64,000 nucleotides of DNA from UBA9160 sp035489755. Its GTDB lineage: Bacteria; Myxococcota_A; UBA9160. Shown here in pieces: positions 26,469-35,965 of this stretch. Within the stretch, counting starts at the first letter, position 1; every line of letters begins with the position of its first letter. Where the stretch lies: positions 93,426 to 157,425 of the forward strand of contig DATGZK010000018.1 in the NCBI GenBank assembly GCA_035489755.1. Reading direction: 5' to 3'. The position numbers were made by a program, and so were the translations under genes. The notes beneath the pieces were generated by a model that worked only from the letters and a program-made list of their open reading frames with translations, had not been told where the DNA came from and ran no database searches.

Positions 26469-28703
26469 CTACCCCACGCCGGGTGCGAGAATGAGAGCGC
26501 CCAGCGGGGGGAGGCGCAGCACGATGGACTGCTCCCTTCCGTGCCAAGGCACCGGCTCGGTATTGCACCGCTCGTGGGTCCAGAACTCGCTCCCTCCGAA
26601 TGCCGGGTCGTCGCTCGAGAGCCTGCGCAGATAGGTGCCCGCGGTCGGTACTCCGATCCGATACTCTGTGCGAGGCACCGGCGTGAAGTTGAAGACCGCG
26701 ACGAGGTGCGCGTCGCCGTCCCGCCGTTCGAACGTCAGAACCGAGCTGCTTCGATCATCGCAGTCGATCCAGCGGAAGCCAGCGGGGTCGTGATCCCAGC
26801 GCCAGAGGCACGGCGATTCGCGGTAGAGACGGCCCAGCTCTTCGAAGAAGCGGACAAGGCCGGCTCGGGCGGGGTCAGCGAGCAGATGCCAATCGAGACT
26901 CACCTCGTACCACCATTCGTGGTCCGGTGCGAGTTCGCTGCCCATGAAGACGAGCTTCTTGCCCGGTCGCGTCCATTGGTAGGCGAAAAGGAGCCGGAGA
27001 TTGGCGAGCTTCTGCCAGAAATCGCCTGGCATCTTTTGGAGCAGTGAGCCCTTGCCGTGGACCACTTCGTCGTGAGACAGCGGCATGATGAACCGCTCGC
27101 TGTACTCATAGAGCATCGCGAAGGTCAGCGTGTCCTGGTGCCACTTCCGGTGGATCGCATCCTTCTCGAAGTAGCTGAGCGTGTCATTCATCCAGCCCAT
27201 GTTCCATTTGAAACTGAAGCCGAGACCGCCCTCTGCGGTCGGCTTTGAGACGCCTCCCCATGCGGTCGATTCCTCGGCGATGGTAAGGCAGCCGGGATGC
27301 TCGGCATGGATCACATCGTTCAGTCCCCGCAGAAAGTCGATCGCCGCGATGTTCTCGCGGCCACCGTATTGGTTCGGGATCCACTCACCCTCTTTCCGGC
27401 TGTAGTCTAGGTAGAGCATCGAGGCGACTGCATCGACGCGCAGGCCGTCGACGTGAAACTCCTGCAGCCAGAAGATCGCGTTCGCGATGAGGAAGTTCCG
27501 CACCTCGTGGCGGCCATAGTTGAAGATGAGTGTTCCCCAGTCGGGGTGTTCACCGAGGCGGGGATCTTCGTGCTCGTAGAGCGCTGTCCCGTCGAATCGG
27601 CGCAGTGCAAAATCGTCCCGTGGAAAGTGCGCAGGCACCCAATCCAGGATGACGCCGATCCCATGCTGATGGCAGTGATCGACGAAAAAGCGGAAATCGT
27701 CGGGCGTGCCGTAGCGGGATGTCGGCGCGTAGTAGCCCGTGACTTGGTATCCCCATGAGCCCGAGAACGGGTGCTCGGCCACTGGCAGAAGCTCCACGTG
27801 GGTAAAGCCAAGGCGCCTTACGTGCTCCACCAGCTTGGGAGCGATCTCGCGGTAGGTGAGGGCGCGATTCCCTTCCTCCGGGACACGGGCGAAGCTCCCG
27901 AGGTGGACTTCGTAGATCGCAACCGGCTCGCGCGCAGGCTCGCGCTTGGCGCGAGCGGTCATCCACTCCGCGTCTCTCCAGTGATAGGACGACGTGGTGA
28001 CGCGCGCGGCGCAGCCCGGGGGAAGCTCCATCGAGAAGGCCATCGGGTCTGTCTTCAATCGAATCGCGCCTTCCCGCGTCTTGATCTCAAACTTGTAGAG
28101 CGCACCGGCGGCTACCCCCGGCACGAAGAGCTCGAAGACGCCGGAGCTGCCGAGCACGCGCATGGGAAGAAGGCGCCCGTCCCAATTGCAGAAATCGCCG
28201 ACCACGGAGACCCGCCGAGCGGAGGGAGCCCAGACGGCAAATGAGACACCATCGACGTGGTCAATGCGCCGCGGATGCGCGCCCAGGGCCTCCCACAGCT
28301 TGCGATGGGTGCCCTCGTTGAACAGGTGGAGGTCGAGCTCGCCGAGAGTGGGAAGGAAGCGATACGGGTCTTCGCGCAACCACGTGTTGGCATCGGCGAA
28401 CCGCAGTCGCAGCCGATACGAAATGGGCGGTGAGACCCGGGGTATGAATCCCGCAAAAAGACCCGCGCCGAGAGGCTCCATGGTGATCACGTCGGTACCG
28501 GACGCCGGGTCGAGGAGGCACTCGCATCCCGTGGCGTCGGGATGCCAGGCACGCACCACGCAGCCAGGTGTGCCTTTGTGCACGAAAGGATGGGCGCCAA
28601 GCACGCGATGCGGTTCGGGGTGCTCACCGGCGAACAGGCGCGCTGCGTCCGAAGGGTCAGGGGCTAACGGATGCGCGGACGGCGAGGAGCGCGGCCGGGT
28701 CAT
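26469..28703 (-). CDS. glgB: 1,4-alpha-glucan branching enzyme
   Basis: GH13_9 enzyme of 744 residues that introduces alpha-1,6 branches in glycogen. An N-terminal CBM48-like region (RVLGAHPFVHKGTPGCVVRA) and a second one (FAVWAPSARRVSVVGDFCNWDG) precede the barrel. Catalytic sites: nucleophile in GLRVDAVASMLYLDYSR, acid/base glutamate in LTIAEESTAWGG, and transition-state aspartate in MPLSHDEVVHGKGSL. It lies between glgX (10 bp gap) and malQ. Confidence 0.95.
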   Translation of the reverse strand: MTRPRSSPSAHPLAPDPSDAARLFAGEHPEPHRVLGAHPFVHKGTPGCVVRAWHPDATGCECLLDPASGTDVITMEPLGAGLFAGFIPRVSPPISYRLRLRFADANTWLREDPYRFLPTLGELDLHLFNEGTHRKLWEALGAHPRRIDHVDGVSFAVWAPSARRVSVVGDFCNWDGRLLPMRVLGSSGVFELFVPGVAAGALYKFEIKTREGAIRLKTDPMAFSMELPPGCAARVTTSSYHWRDAEWMTARAKREPAREPVAIYEVHLGSFARVPEEGNRALTYREIAPKLVEHVRRLGFTHVELLPVAEHPFSGSWGYQVTGYYAPTSRYGTPDDFRFFVDHCHQHGIGVILDWVPAHFPRDDFALRRFDGTALYEHEDPRLGEHPDWGTLIFNYGRHEVRNFLIANAIFWLQEFHVDGLRVDAVASMLYLDYSRKEGEWIPNQYGGRENIAAIDFLRGLNDVIHAEHPGCLTIAEESTAWGGVSKPTAEGGLGFSFKWNMGWMNDTLSYFEKDAIHRKWHQDTLTFAMLYEYSERFIMPLSHDEVVHGKGSLLQKMPGDFWQKLANLRLLFAYQWTRPGKKLVFMGSELAPDHEWWYEVSLDWHLLADPARAGLVRFFEELGRLYRESPCLWRWDHDPAGFRWIDCDDRSSSVLTFERRDGDAHLVAVFNFTPVPRTEYRIGVPTAGTYLRRLSSDDPAFGGSEFWTHERCNTEPVPWHGREQSIVLRLPPLGALILAPGVG

Positions 28704-28713
28704 GGGGACTTCC

Positions 28714-30885
28714 TCACGGGGACGCTCGCTCGTGGCACAGAAGGATAATCGAGTGAGCGGCCAGGGTCACGCCAAGGCTTCGCAGCGTACGCCTTGCCGG
28801 CTGGGCGGTATTGAGGAGTTCGCGCCACTCGCCTTTCGCACCGATTTGCGGGAGGGTGAAAGGGCGGGAGCGAGCGCCCGAGTTCAAGAGGAGGAGCAGT
28901 GTCCGAGCGCAGACGGAGACGGTCTGAAGGGGTCGACCCCGGGGATCCGATTCGTCGCCTGCGTCGCCAGGCACCAACATGCCAAGGATGTGATTGTCTG
29001 CATCGTCCCAACCCGCCTGCGTAAGCTCCAACCCGTCGGGTCCGATCCAGCTCACGTCCTTCACCCCACTTCCGGGGAGGGCATCTCCTTGGAAAAAGCG
29101 GCGCCGGCGGAAGACCGGGTTGTCTCGCCGCACAAGGAGTGCCTGCCGAACGAATCCAAGAAACGCCTGTTGCGCCGGGTCGAGGTCCCAGCGCAGCCAA
29201 GTGAGCTCAGAATCGTGGCAGTAGGCGTTGTTGTTGCCATCTTGCGTACGCGAAAGCTCGTCACCGTGCGAAAGCATGGGCACACCTTGGGACAGAAGGA
29301 GCGTCGCGATGATGTTGCGCTTTGCACGCTCGCGCGCCCGATTTACCGCGTCCGGCGCCGGGATTCCCTCATAGCCCCAGTTGGAGCTCCAGTTGTCGTT
29401 GCTCCCGTCGCGGTTTTCCTCGCCATTGGCCTCATTGTGTTTGCGCTCGTAGCTCACGAGATCCTGGAGCGTGAAGCCATCGTGGCAGGTCACGAAATTG
29501 ATGCTGGCGTGCGGCCCGCGGCCACTCCATGCGAAGATGTCGCTCGAGCCTGCGAGCCGTGATGCAAGCTCGGGCACCTGCCCAGAGTCCGCGCGCCAGA
29601 ATCGGCGGACCGCGTCCCGATAGCGTCCGTTCCATTCCGACCAACCAAATGGGAAGGCACCGAGTTGGTAACCGCCGGGCCCAAGATCCCAGGGCTCGGC
29701 CACGAGCTTGACCCGAGAGAGCACGGGGTCCTGCCTCACCACCTCGAGGAAGCGGCCCTGAGGCGTCACGGCCTCGGGCTCGCGAGCGAGCACCGTCGCA
29801 AGATCGAAGCGGAAGCCATCCACGTGCATTTCACTCACCCAGTAGCGAAGGCTATCGAGGACGAGCTGGAGCGCCCGCGGGTGGAGGACGTTCCAGGTAT
29901 TCCCGGTACCCGTAAAGTCCACGTATTCGCGCCGGTCCACCGGCTTGAGCCGGTAGTAGGAGGCGTTGTCGATGCCGCGGAAGGACAGGGTGGGCCCCTG
30001 GGGTCCACCTTCGGCGGTGTGGTTGTAGACGACGTCCAAGATGACTTCGATGCCGGCCCGGTGCAGTGCTTTCGTCATCGACTTGAATTCGCAGACGGCG
30101 CCGTTGGGGTCTGCGCCGGAAGTTGCGAAGCGCATGTCAGGTGCGAAGAAAGCGAGCGTGTTGTAGCCCCAATAATTGGTGAGGTTGCGCGCCGCAAGAA
30201 ACGGATCAATCGCCGACTGATGCACCGGCAGAAGATTCACGGCGGTGACACCCAGCGAGAGGAGGTGGTCAATGACCGCCTCCGAGGAGAGACCGAGGTA
30301 CGTTCCACGGAGCTCGGTCGGAACCTGCGGGTGGAGCTTTGTCATCCCTTTCACATGACACTCGTAGAGGACGCTCCGATTCCAGGGCACGCGAGGCGGG
30401 TGGTCCTCTCCCCAGGAGAAGGCAGAGTCAATCACCACGGACTTCGGAACGGCGGACGCGCTATCGCGGGGATCGGGGGAGGAGCCTGGGGGATGCGTGG
30501 CTGGGTCGTGTCCAAAGAGCACGTCACTCCAGCGTAGAACGCCGGACAGTGCTCGCGCGTAGGGGTCGACGAGCAGCTTGTTGGAATTGAATCGATGTCC
30601 CTCGGCTGGGGCCCACGGCCCACGCACCCGATAGCCATAGTGCTGACCAGGCCGCGCATCGGGCAGGTACGCGTGCCAGACGTCCCGCGAGCGCTCTGGG
30701 ATCGTGATGCGCGCGATCTCCTGCCCAGACTCTGGGGGCGCACCGGGTGGGGGCGGATCGAACAGACACAGCTCGACCGCAGAAGCATGTTCGGAAAAGA
30801 GCGCGAAGTTCACGCCCTCTCCATCCCAGGTCGCGCCGAGCGGCGCGGGCTGCCCGGTCCACACACGGAAGCGGTGCGTCGTCAA
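28714..30885 (-). CDS. glgX: Glycogen debranching enzyme
   Basis: GH13_11 isoamylase-type enzyme of 723 residues that removes alpha-1,6 branches. N-terminal CBM48 (GVNFALFSEHASAVELCLFD), then the barrel with VILDVVYNHTAEGG, nucleophile in GFRFDLATVLARE, acid/base in LVAEPWDLGPGGYQLG, and INFVTCHDGFTLQDLVSY. The ATG overlaps the glgA stop (ATGA). No membrane or signal sequence. Its product dextrins would feed MalQ. Confidence 0.94.
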   Translation of the reverse strand: MTTHRFRVWTGQPAPLGATWDGEGVNFALFSEHASAVELCLFDPPPPGAPPESGQEIARITIPERSRDVWHAYLPDARPGQHYGYRVRGPWAPAEGHRFNSNKLLVDPYARALSGVLRWSDVLFGHDPATHPPGSSPDPRDSASAVPKSVVIDSAFSWGEDHPPRVPWNRSVLYECHVKGMTKLHPQVPTELRGTYLGLSSEAVIDHLLSLGVTAVNLLPVHQSAIDPFLAARNLTNYWGYNTLAFFAPDMRFATSGADPNGAVCEFKSMTKALHRAGIEVILDVVYNHTAEGGPQGPTLSFRGIDNASYYRLKPVDRREYVDFTGTGNTWNVLHPRALQLVLDSLRYWVSEMHVDGFRFDLATVLAREPEAVTPQGRFLEVVRQDPVLSRVKLVAEPWDLGPGGYQLGAFPFGWSEWNGRYRDAVRRFWRADSGQVPELASRLAGSSDIFAWSGRGPHASINFVTCHDGFTLQDLVSYERKHNEANGEENRDGSNDNWSSNWGYEGIPAPDAVNRARERAKRNIIATLLLSQGVPMLSHGDELSRTQDGNNNAYCHDSELTWLRWDLDPAQQAFLGFVRQALLVRRDNPVFRRRRFFQGDALPGSGVKDVSWIGPDGLELTQAGWDDADNHILGMLVPGDAGDESDPRGRPLQTVSVCARTLLLLLNSGARSRPFTLPQIGAKGEWRELLNTAQPARRTLRSLGVTLAAHSIILLCHERASP

Positions 30886-32369
30886 AGACGTCCTTTCGCC
30901 TCGTAGACGGCCGTTTCGAGGATCTTTTCCCAGCGCGCCGCCGGCCTTGCCCAGGAGACATCGAGGCGCAAGAGACGCCGCTGGAGGGCCTCGAGCTGGC
31001 CCCTGTCCCCCAAGTGCGCGACCCGGGCCACGGCTTCTACCAGACCCGCCGCGGTAAGCGGGGCGAAGAGGATTCCAGTGGCCCGGCGTGCCGGCGAGGT
31101 CGCCGGTTTCCGCGGCAGGTGGACTGCCTCGAACTCGGGATCGTCGATCGTGTCGGCCAGTCCACCCACGCGGTGTGCCACCGGCACGGCGCCGTATCGT
31201 TGCGCGATGCGCTGCACGAGCCCACAGGGCTCAAAGCGCGAGGGAATGAGCACGCAATCCGCACCGCCATACAGGCGTCGCGCGAGCGCCTCGTCGTACC
31301 CGACGCGTACTGCGACTCGACCCGGATGGCGCGCCGCGGCATCCCGAACCTGCGCTGCGATTTCAGGCTCGCCGTCTCCGAGCAGAGCCACGGAGCAATC
31401 GTCGGCCACGAGTCCATCGAGCGCGGCGGCGAGGACATCCCAGCCCTTTTGCTTGGCGAAGCGCCCGATTGCCGCGCAAAGGCGGCCCGGACCCGGTTCG
31501 CGCAGGCCCAGCTCCTTGGCCATGGCCTCGCGGCAGTGGCGTTTTCCGGAAGGACATAACGCGTCAAAAGGTTCAGGAAGAGCAGAGTCATGACCCGGGT
31601 CGAAGCGGTGGATGTCGATGCCATTGGCGATGCCGCACAGTCTGTGCGCGCGCGCACGGTAGGCGCCCTCGAGTCCCGCGCCAAACTCCGGCGTTTGAAT
31701 CTCTTCCGCGTAGGTTGGCGAGACTGCCACAATCCTGTCGGCCCAATGAATGCCGCCCTTCAAAAGGCACAGCCGGCCCCACGCCTCGAGGCCTTCGGGA
31801 TGGAAGAGCTCGGAAGCGAGCCCCGTCAGCGCCATGGCCTCTAGCGGGAAGAGTCCCTGGTAGGCGTTGTTGTGAATGACTTGGACCGTACCGATCGCCC
31901 GGTTCGGGCCGCGGTCGAGGGCGGTGCGAAGCACACAGATGGCAAGCGCCGAGTGCCAGTCATGAGCGAGCAGGATCTCGGGAGGGGCCGAGTCGCAGCG
32001 ATAGCCGACCGCGCGCGAGAAGGCGATAAAGCGAAGCGCGTCGTCCGGCTGACCGTACAGGCTGGGGCGGTCATAGAGCGCCGGAGCATCCAGAAAACAC
32101 ACGGTCACGCCCGGAGCGAGCAGCCCGCGGAGCCAGCGGCAGCGCAGGTCGCCGGAAAGGAATGCCACAGTCACATCGCCGTCATCAACCAGCGGTGTGG
32201 TGCCCGGCAGCGAGGCGTACGCCGCCAGGCTGGAGCGGTAGCCCGGAATCACACACGTGATGTCGTGCCCGCGCGCCGCGAGCGCATGGGCAAGCCCGGA
32301 GACCGCGTCGCCGAGGCCACCGGACTGCGCAAGCGGCGCAAGCTCGGCGCTAGCAGAGAGGATTCTCAA
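30882..32369 (-). CDS. glgA: Glycogen synthase (ADP-glucose type)
   Basis: GT5 family synthase of 495 residues. The first Rossmann domain begins MRILSASAELAPLAQSGGLGDAV. The family usually has KxGGLGDV here; this protein has QSGG, so the lysine known to contact ADP-glucose in E. coli GlgA (Lys15) is replaced by glutamine. The C-terminal domain carries LIPSRFEPCGLVQRIAQRYGAVPVA, including the catalytic E/C region. The start overlaps the glgC stop, and the stop overlaps glgX. Confidence 0.92.
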   Translation of the reverse strand: MRILSASAELAPLAQSGGLGDAVSGLAHALAARGHDITCVIPGYRSSLAAYASLPGTTPLVDDGDVTVAFLSGDLRCRWLRGLLAPGVTVCFLDAPALYDRPSLYGQPDDALRFIAFSRAVGYRCDSAPPEILLAHDWHSALAICVLRTALDRGPNRAIGTVQVIHNNAYQGLFPLEAMALTGLASELFHPEGLEAWGRLCLLKGGIHWADRIVAVSPTYAEEIQTPEFGAGLEGAYRARAHRLCGIANGIDIHRFDPGHDSALPEPFDALCPSGKRHCREAMAKELGLREPGPGRLCAAIGRFAKQKGWDVLAAALDGLVADDCSVALLGDGEPEIAAQVRDAAARHPGRVAVRVGYDEALARRLYGGADCVLIPSRFEPCGLVQRIAQRYGAVPVAHRVGGLADTIDDPEFEAVHLPRKPATSPARRATGILFAPLTAAGLVEAVARVAHLGDRGQLEALQRRLLRLDVSWARPAARWEKILETAVYEAKGRL

Positions 32370-33616
32370 ATGTCGAACTCGTCGGTCTGGCCGAAGTCCG
32401 CACGGCCGACCACGACGATCCCCCCCTCACTCACAGTGAATCGAGCGCGGTCCCGCTCGATGTCCTCTCCGATCACCTCGCCCGGTGGAATCCGCACGCC
32501 CTTGTCTACGATACACCGTCGAAGCCGTGCTCCCCTTCCGACATCTACACCCGGAAAGAGCACACTCTCCAGCACGCTGCTGTAGCTGTTCACGCGTACA
32601 TTGTGGAAGGCGATGCTTCGCTCGACATGACCGCCCGAGATGATGCTACCCGCTCCCACCAGCGAGTCATGTGCTTCGCCGACGCGTTGATGCTCTGCAT
32701 CCGCGAACACAAACTTGGCGGGCCCTGAGAGCGGCTGGACGCCGCGGATCGGCCACGCATCGTTGTAGAGATTCAGTTTGGGTTCGATCGAGACCAGATC
32801 CATGCTGGCCGCATAGTAGGCGTCGATGGTTCCCACATCCCGCCAGTAGCCCCGCGCACGCGGGCTTTCCCCGGGGCACAGCTGCGACGCAAAGTCATAG
32901 GCCACGACGTTCATGCGCGAATGCGCCGACGAGAGAATGTCCCTGCCGAAATCATGGGACGTGGTTTCTTGGGATGCATTGCGTCTTAGCTCTTCGAGGA
33001 GCGTCGACGTGCGAAAAATGTAGTTGCCCATGGAGACGAGGGACATGTCGGGTCGACCAGGAATTGCCGGCGGTTGGAGCGGCTTCTCGAGGAAATCGAT
33101 CACGTGACCGGAAGGATCGACCTGTACGCAGCCGAATGCCGATGCCTCGCTGCGCGGTACGGAGATGGTGGCCACCGTAAGATCGGCCTTCTGGTCGTGA
33201 TGCTCTCGCAGCATGAGTGAGATATCCATCTTGTAGACGTGGTCGGAACCGAAGATCAACACGTTGGTGGGGTTCACGTCCCGCAACAAGTCGAGGTTCT
33301 GCCAGATCGCGTCCGCCGTTCCGCGGAACCATGAGGGCCCAAGATTCATCGCCGCCGGGACCACCTCGATGAACTGGTCGAGGAGGGATGAAGCGACAGG
33401 CCACGCGCGGGTGAGGTGTCGGACCAGAGAGCTCGACCGGTATTGGGTCAAGACCTTGATGCGGTGGATGCCGCTGTTCACCAGGTTCGAGAGCACAAAG
33501 TCAACGAGCCGGTAGCGGCCCCCGAAATACACCGCGGGCTTGCTCCGCTCCCTTGTGAGCGGCCAGAGCCGCCGACCTTCGCCGCCTGCGAGAACCAGTG
33601 CCAAATGGCCACGCAA
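32366..33616 (-). CDS. glgC: Glucose-1-phosphate adenylyltransferase
   Basis: First committed enzyme of bacterial glycogen synthesis, making ADP-glucose; 416 residues. VLAGGEGRRLWPLT is the nucleotide-binding loop, ERSKPAVYFGGRYRLVDFVLSN the effector and substrate region, and FGSDHVYKMD the metal-binding aspartate. The C-terminal third is a left-handed beta-helix. The start is TTG at 33616 with GGAGG about nine bases upstream; no ATG gives the conserved N-terminus. It heads the glgC-A-X-B-malQ operon, so supply of ADP-glucose is co-regulated with polymer turnover. Confidence 0.95.
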   Translation of the reverse strand: MRGHLALVLAGGEGRRLWPLTRERSKPAVYFGGRYRLVDFVLSNLVNSGIHRIKVLTQYRSSSLVRHLTRAWPVASSLLDQFIEVVPAAMNLGPSWFRGTADAIWQNLDLLRDVNPTNVLIFGSDHVYKMDISLMLREHHDQKADLTVATISVPRSEASAFGCVQVDPSGHVIDFLEKPLQPPAIPGRPDMSLVSMGNYIFRTSTLLEELRRNASQETTSHDFGRDILSSAHSRMNVVAYDFASQLCPGESPRARGYWRDVGTIDAYYAASMDLVSIEPKLNLYNDAWPIRGVQPLSGPAKFVFADAEHQRVGEAHDSLVGAGSIISGGHVERSIAFHNVRVNSYSSVLESVLFPGVDVGRGARLRRCIVDKGVRIPPGEVIGEDIERDRARFTVSEGGIVVVGRADFGQTDEFDI

Positions 33617-33643
33617 GACCCTTGTCCTCCTCGAATGACGAGG

Positions 33644-33711
33644 CCTAGCGCGGGCTGCTGTCGACCCGCGTGCGGAGTGGAGAAAAGCATCTCCGGTGGG
33701 GCTGCGCTAGG
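33644..33711. promoter_or_regulatory. Structured leader between glgC and cdaA
   Basis: CCTAGCGC at 33644-33651 pairs perfectly with GCGCTAGG at 33704-33711. Inside are a CGGG/CCCG hairpin (33651-33654 with 33665-33668, sharing one base with the outer stem) and a GGAGA/TCTCC hairpin (33679-33683 with 33690-33694), so the segment could fold as a three-way junction. It ends about 20 bases before the cdaA ribosome-binding site. Orientation (cdaA leader or glgC leader) is open. Confidence 0.4.
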
Positions 33712-33741
33712 TAATCGCCCGGCGCCGCTCGGAGCTTCATT

Positions 33742-34923
33742 GTGCGACTGCTGAACAACTTTGGCATGATCGACGCGCTCGACATCGTGTTCGTGTCGGT
33801 GGCGCTCTACGTCGGCATCGTAGCACTGCGCTCCGCCCGAGCGGGCCCCGCCCTGGGCGGCGTGGGCGTCCTGGTCGCCGCATACCTAGGCGCTCGTCAG
33901 CTCGGCATGCAGCTCACGGCCTGGCTCTTCCAAGGCTTCTTTGCGGTCCTCGTGATCGTCCTGGTCGTGATCTTCCAAAGCGAGCTGCGTCGGCTGTTCG
34001 AGCGAATCGCGGTCGTCGGCTTGCGGCGGGGCCGTGCGGACGAGCCCCACCCCCAAACTGCGGACGCGCTGGTGCGGTCCGCCATCGAGCTCGCGCGCAA
34101 TCGTGCGGGCGCGCTGATCGTGGTGTGCGGGCGCGATCCGGTGGAGCGATACGTGGAAGGCGGCGTGCTCCTTGGCGGTCGGGTGAGCGACGCGCTGCTG
34201 CTCTCGTTGTTTGAAAAACACTCGCCGGGCCACGACGGCGCTGTGATCATCGAGGGCGATCGCGTCGCGCGCTTCGGCGCGCAACTCCCCCTTTCCAACG
34301 ACTTTGCTCAGCTCCGCCGCCGCGGCACACGCCACAGCGCCGCACTCGGACTCGCAGAACGCACTGACGCCGTTTGTCTCGTGGTGTCGGAGGAGCGCGG
34401 CCAAATCTCAATTGCGCGAGAAGGCGTGCTGCGCAGCTTGGAAAAGCCGGAGGACGTGGCCGTCGAGTTGCCGCCTCTACTCCGCCTCCGAGAGCCACGG
34501 AGTGGGAGACGCGAGCTCGTTTGGCGAGCGCTGCGCGAACGGTGGGTCGAGAAGCTCGTGGCGCTCGGCCTTGCATGCTTTTTGTGGATCGCCTTCGTGC
34601 CGGGCGCGCAGGTTGACGAAGTGTCGTATGACTTGCCGATCGCAGTCGACAACCTCCCTGCGGGGTACACCTTGGAGAAGGTGGATCCGCCGCAACTCGA
34701 GGTCACCCTCTCCGGTCCGCGCCGACGGTTCATCCTGCTCGATGAGAAGCGCCTCGAAGTGCGCCTCGATGGCTTCCTCGTCGAAGCGGGCCGCAGAAGC
34801 TTCGATGTCCCGGACGAAGCCGTGGTTCATCCGGCCGGCCTCAAGGTCACCTCGGTAACGCCCCGTCGTGTAAAGCTGAGCATCCGCCGGACAGGGGAGG
34901 CTGGGACGGAGACCCAAGGCTGA
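33742..34923 (+). CDS. Diadenylate cyclase (CdaA type) fused to a YbbR domain
   Basis: Membrane diadenylate cyclase of 393 residues predicted to make c-di-AMP. Three N-terminal helices are followed by a DisA_N domain with HDGAVII (Asp165-Gly-Ala) and GTRHSAALG. The canonical RHR reads RHS here (residues 197-199). After about residue 268 comes a fourth hydrophobic helix (LVALGLACFLWIAFVPG) and one YbbR repeat (YDLPIAVDNLPAGYTLEKVDPPQLEVTLSGPRR), the domain of the cyclase regulator CdaR, which is a separate protein in Bacillus. Start GTG at 33742 with GGAG seven bases upstream. It may regulate osmotic or cell-envelope homeostasis. Confidence 0.85.
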   Translation: MRLLNNFGMIDALDIVFVSVALYVGIVALRSARAGPALGGVGVLVAAYLGARQLGMQLTAWLFQGFFAVLVIVLVVIFQSELRRLFERIAVVGLRRGRADEPHPQTADALVRSAIELARNRAGALIVVCGRDPVERYVEGGVLLGGRVSDALLLSLFEKHSPGHDGAVIIEGDRVARFGAQLPLSNDFAQLRRRGTRHSAALGLAERTDAVCLVVSEERGQISIAREGVLRSLEKPEDVAVELPPLLRLREPRSGRRELVWRALRERWVEKLVALGLACFLWIAFVPGAQVDEVSYDLPIAVDNLPAGYTLEKVDPPQLEVTLSGPRRRFILLDEKRLEVRLDGFLVEAGRRSFDVPDEAVVHPAGLKVTSVTPRRVKLSIRRTGEAGTETQG

Positions 34924-34976
34924 AGTTCCATCTCCTCTCCCGGCGGCCCCAGGTGATTCCGGCAGCGTGCGCTCCG

Positions 34977-35012
34977 CCTTTGGCGACGCGTTGCCGAGAT
35001 CTTCGCCAAAGG
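34977..35012 (+). terminator. Inverted repeat after the cyclase gene
   Basis: CCTTTGGCGA at 34977-34986 and TCGCCAAAGG at 35003-35012 are perfect 10-bp arms around a 16-base loop, 54 bp past the stop of the diadenylate cyclase. No T-run follows, so it is not a typical intrinsic terminator; a processing or stability hairpin is equally possible. The rest of the 34924-35166 gap shows nothing recognisable. Confidence 0.35.
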
Positions 35013-35166
35013 GGGCTTGGGATCGCGGGGGCGGCCCTTTGTAGGGGGTCGTGAACAGTGGCCGGAGCAATCCCCGGCCGGGAGAGCCTCGCGCCGAGGC
35101 TCCCGTCGCGGGGAGGCGCTCTTTCCCCAGACTCGCCGTCCTCCCTGCGCGAGATTCTCGAGTAGC

Positions 35167-35934
35167 ATGGTGGTTCTGACCTTGTGCAAAAGGGTGCGGC
35201 CCAACCGCTCCAAGCACTCGGGGGGGAATCTGGACTCGCAGCAGCTCGTCTTAGGGGTCGTGTGGTATGTGGTCTTCCTCTTCTCTACGACGTGCCATGA
35301 GGCTGCACACGCCTGGGCCGCACGCCGGGGAGGCGACCCCACCGCCTACCTCGGTGGCCAAGTCAGTCTCGACCCGCGCCCCCATATCCGGCGTGAGCCC
35401 TTTGGCACTGTGGTCGTGCCGATCCTGTCTTTCGTACTCGGGGGTTGGATGATCGGGTGGGCGAGTACCCCCTACGATCCGCGCTGGGCGGAGGCCTACC
35501 CTCGCCGCGCCGCCTGGATGTCCCTCGCAGGCCCAGCCGCCAACCTGACGCTCGTCCTGATCTCCGGAGTCCTGATTCGAACGGGTGTTGCCGTCGGCGT
35601 GCTGGCACCACCCATCCTTCCCGGCATCGGCCAGGTGGCGATGGCGCACGGCTCGGAGTTGTGGGCAAGCGCGGCGCTCCTCGTGAGCGTGTTCTTCACG
35701 CTGAATCTCCTGCTCTTTACTTTCAACCTGCTGCCCCTGCCTCCGCTCGACGGCAGCGGTGCGCTGCCCCTGTTCCTCGGGGATCGGGCTGCGGCGACAT
35801 GGCAACGGCTGATGCGCCAACCGGCAGTCGGCCTTCTCGGCCTGCTGTTGGCATGGAACCTATTTGGGCCAGTCTTCAGAAGATTTTACCGGCTTGCGCT
35901 TCAGCTGCTCTACTCGGGAGGGACCTTTGGGTGA
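35167..35934 (+). CDS. Site-2 protease family (M50) membrane metalloprotease
   Basis: About 255 residues with several membrane helices. The zinc motif is HEAAHAW in the first core helix; the second conserved site reads LPLPPLDGSG, the equivalent of NPxDG. YLGGQVSLDPRPHIRREPFGTVVVPILSF is typical of the compact S2P group without PDZ domains. The start is uncertain: ATG 35167 has a weak ribosome-binding site. It lies between the cyclase and the MBL gene on the same strand. The substrate is unknown. Confidence 0.82.
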   Translation: MVVLTLCKRVRPNRSKHSGGNLDSQQLVLGVVWYVVFLFSTTCHEAAHAWAARRGGDPTAYLGGQVSLDPRPHIRREPFGTVVVPILSFVLGGWMIGWASTPYDPRWAEAYPRRAAWMSLAGPAANLTLVLISGVLIRTGVAVGVLAPPILPGIGQVAMAHGSELWASAALLVSVFFTLNLLLFTFNLLPLPPLDGSGALPLFLGDRAAATWQRLMRQPAVGLLGLLLAWNLFGPVFRRFYRLALQLLYSGGTFG

Positions 35935-35965
35935 TTCCAGCCGGTGTAGATGACGAGGAGATCTA

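Noticed and set aside
15614..35043. Short shared string GGCGGCCCTTTGTA near 15614 and 35030
   Set aside because: A match of about 15 bases is expected by chance in 64 kb of GC-rich DNA, and the two contexts differ.
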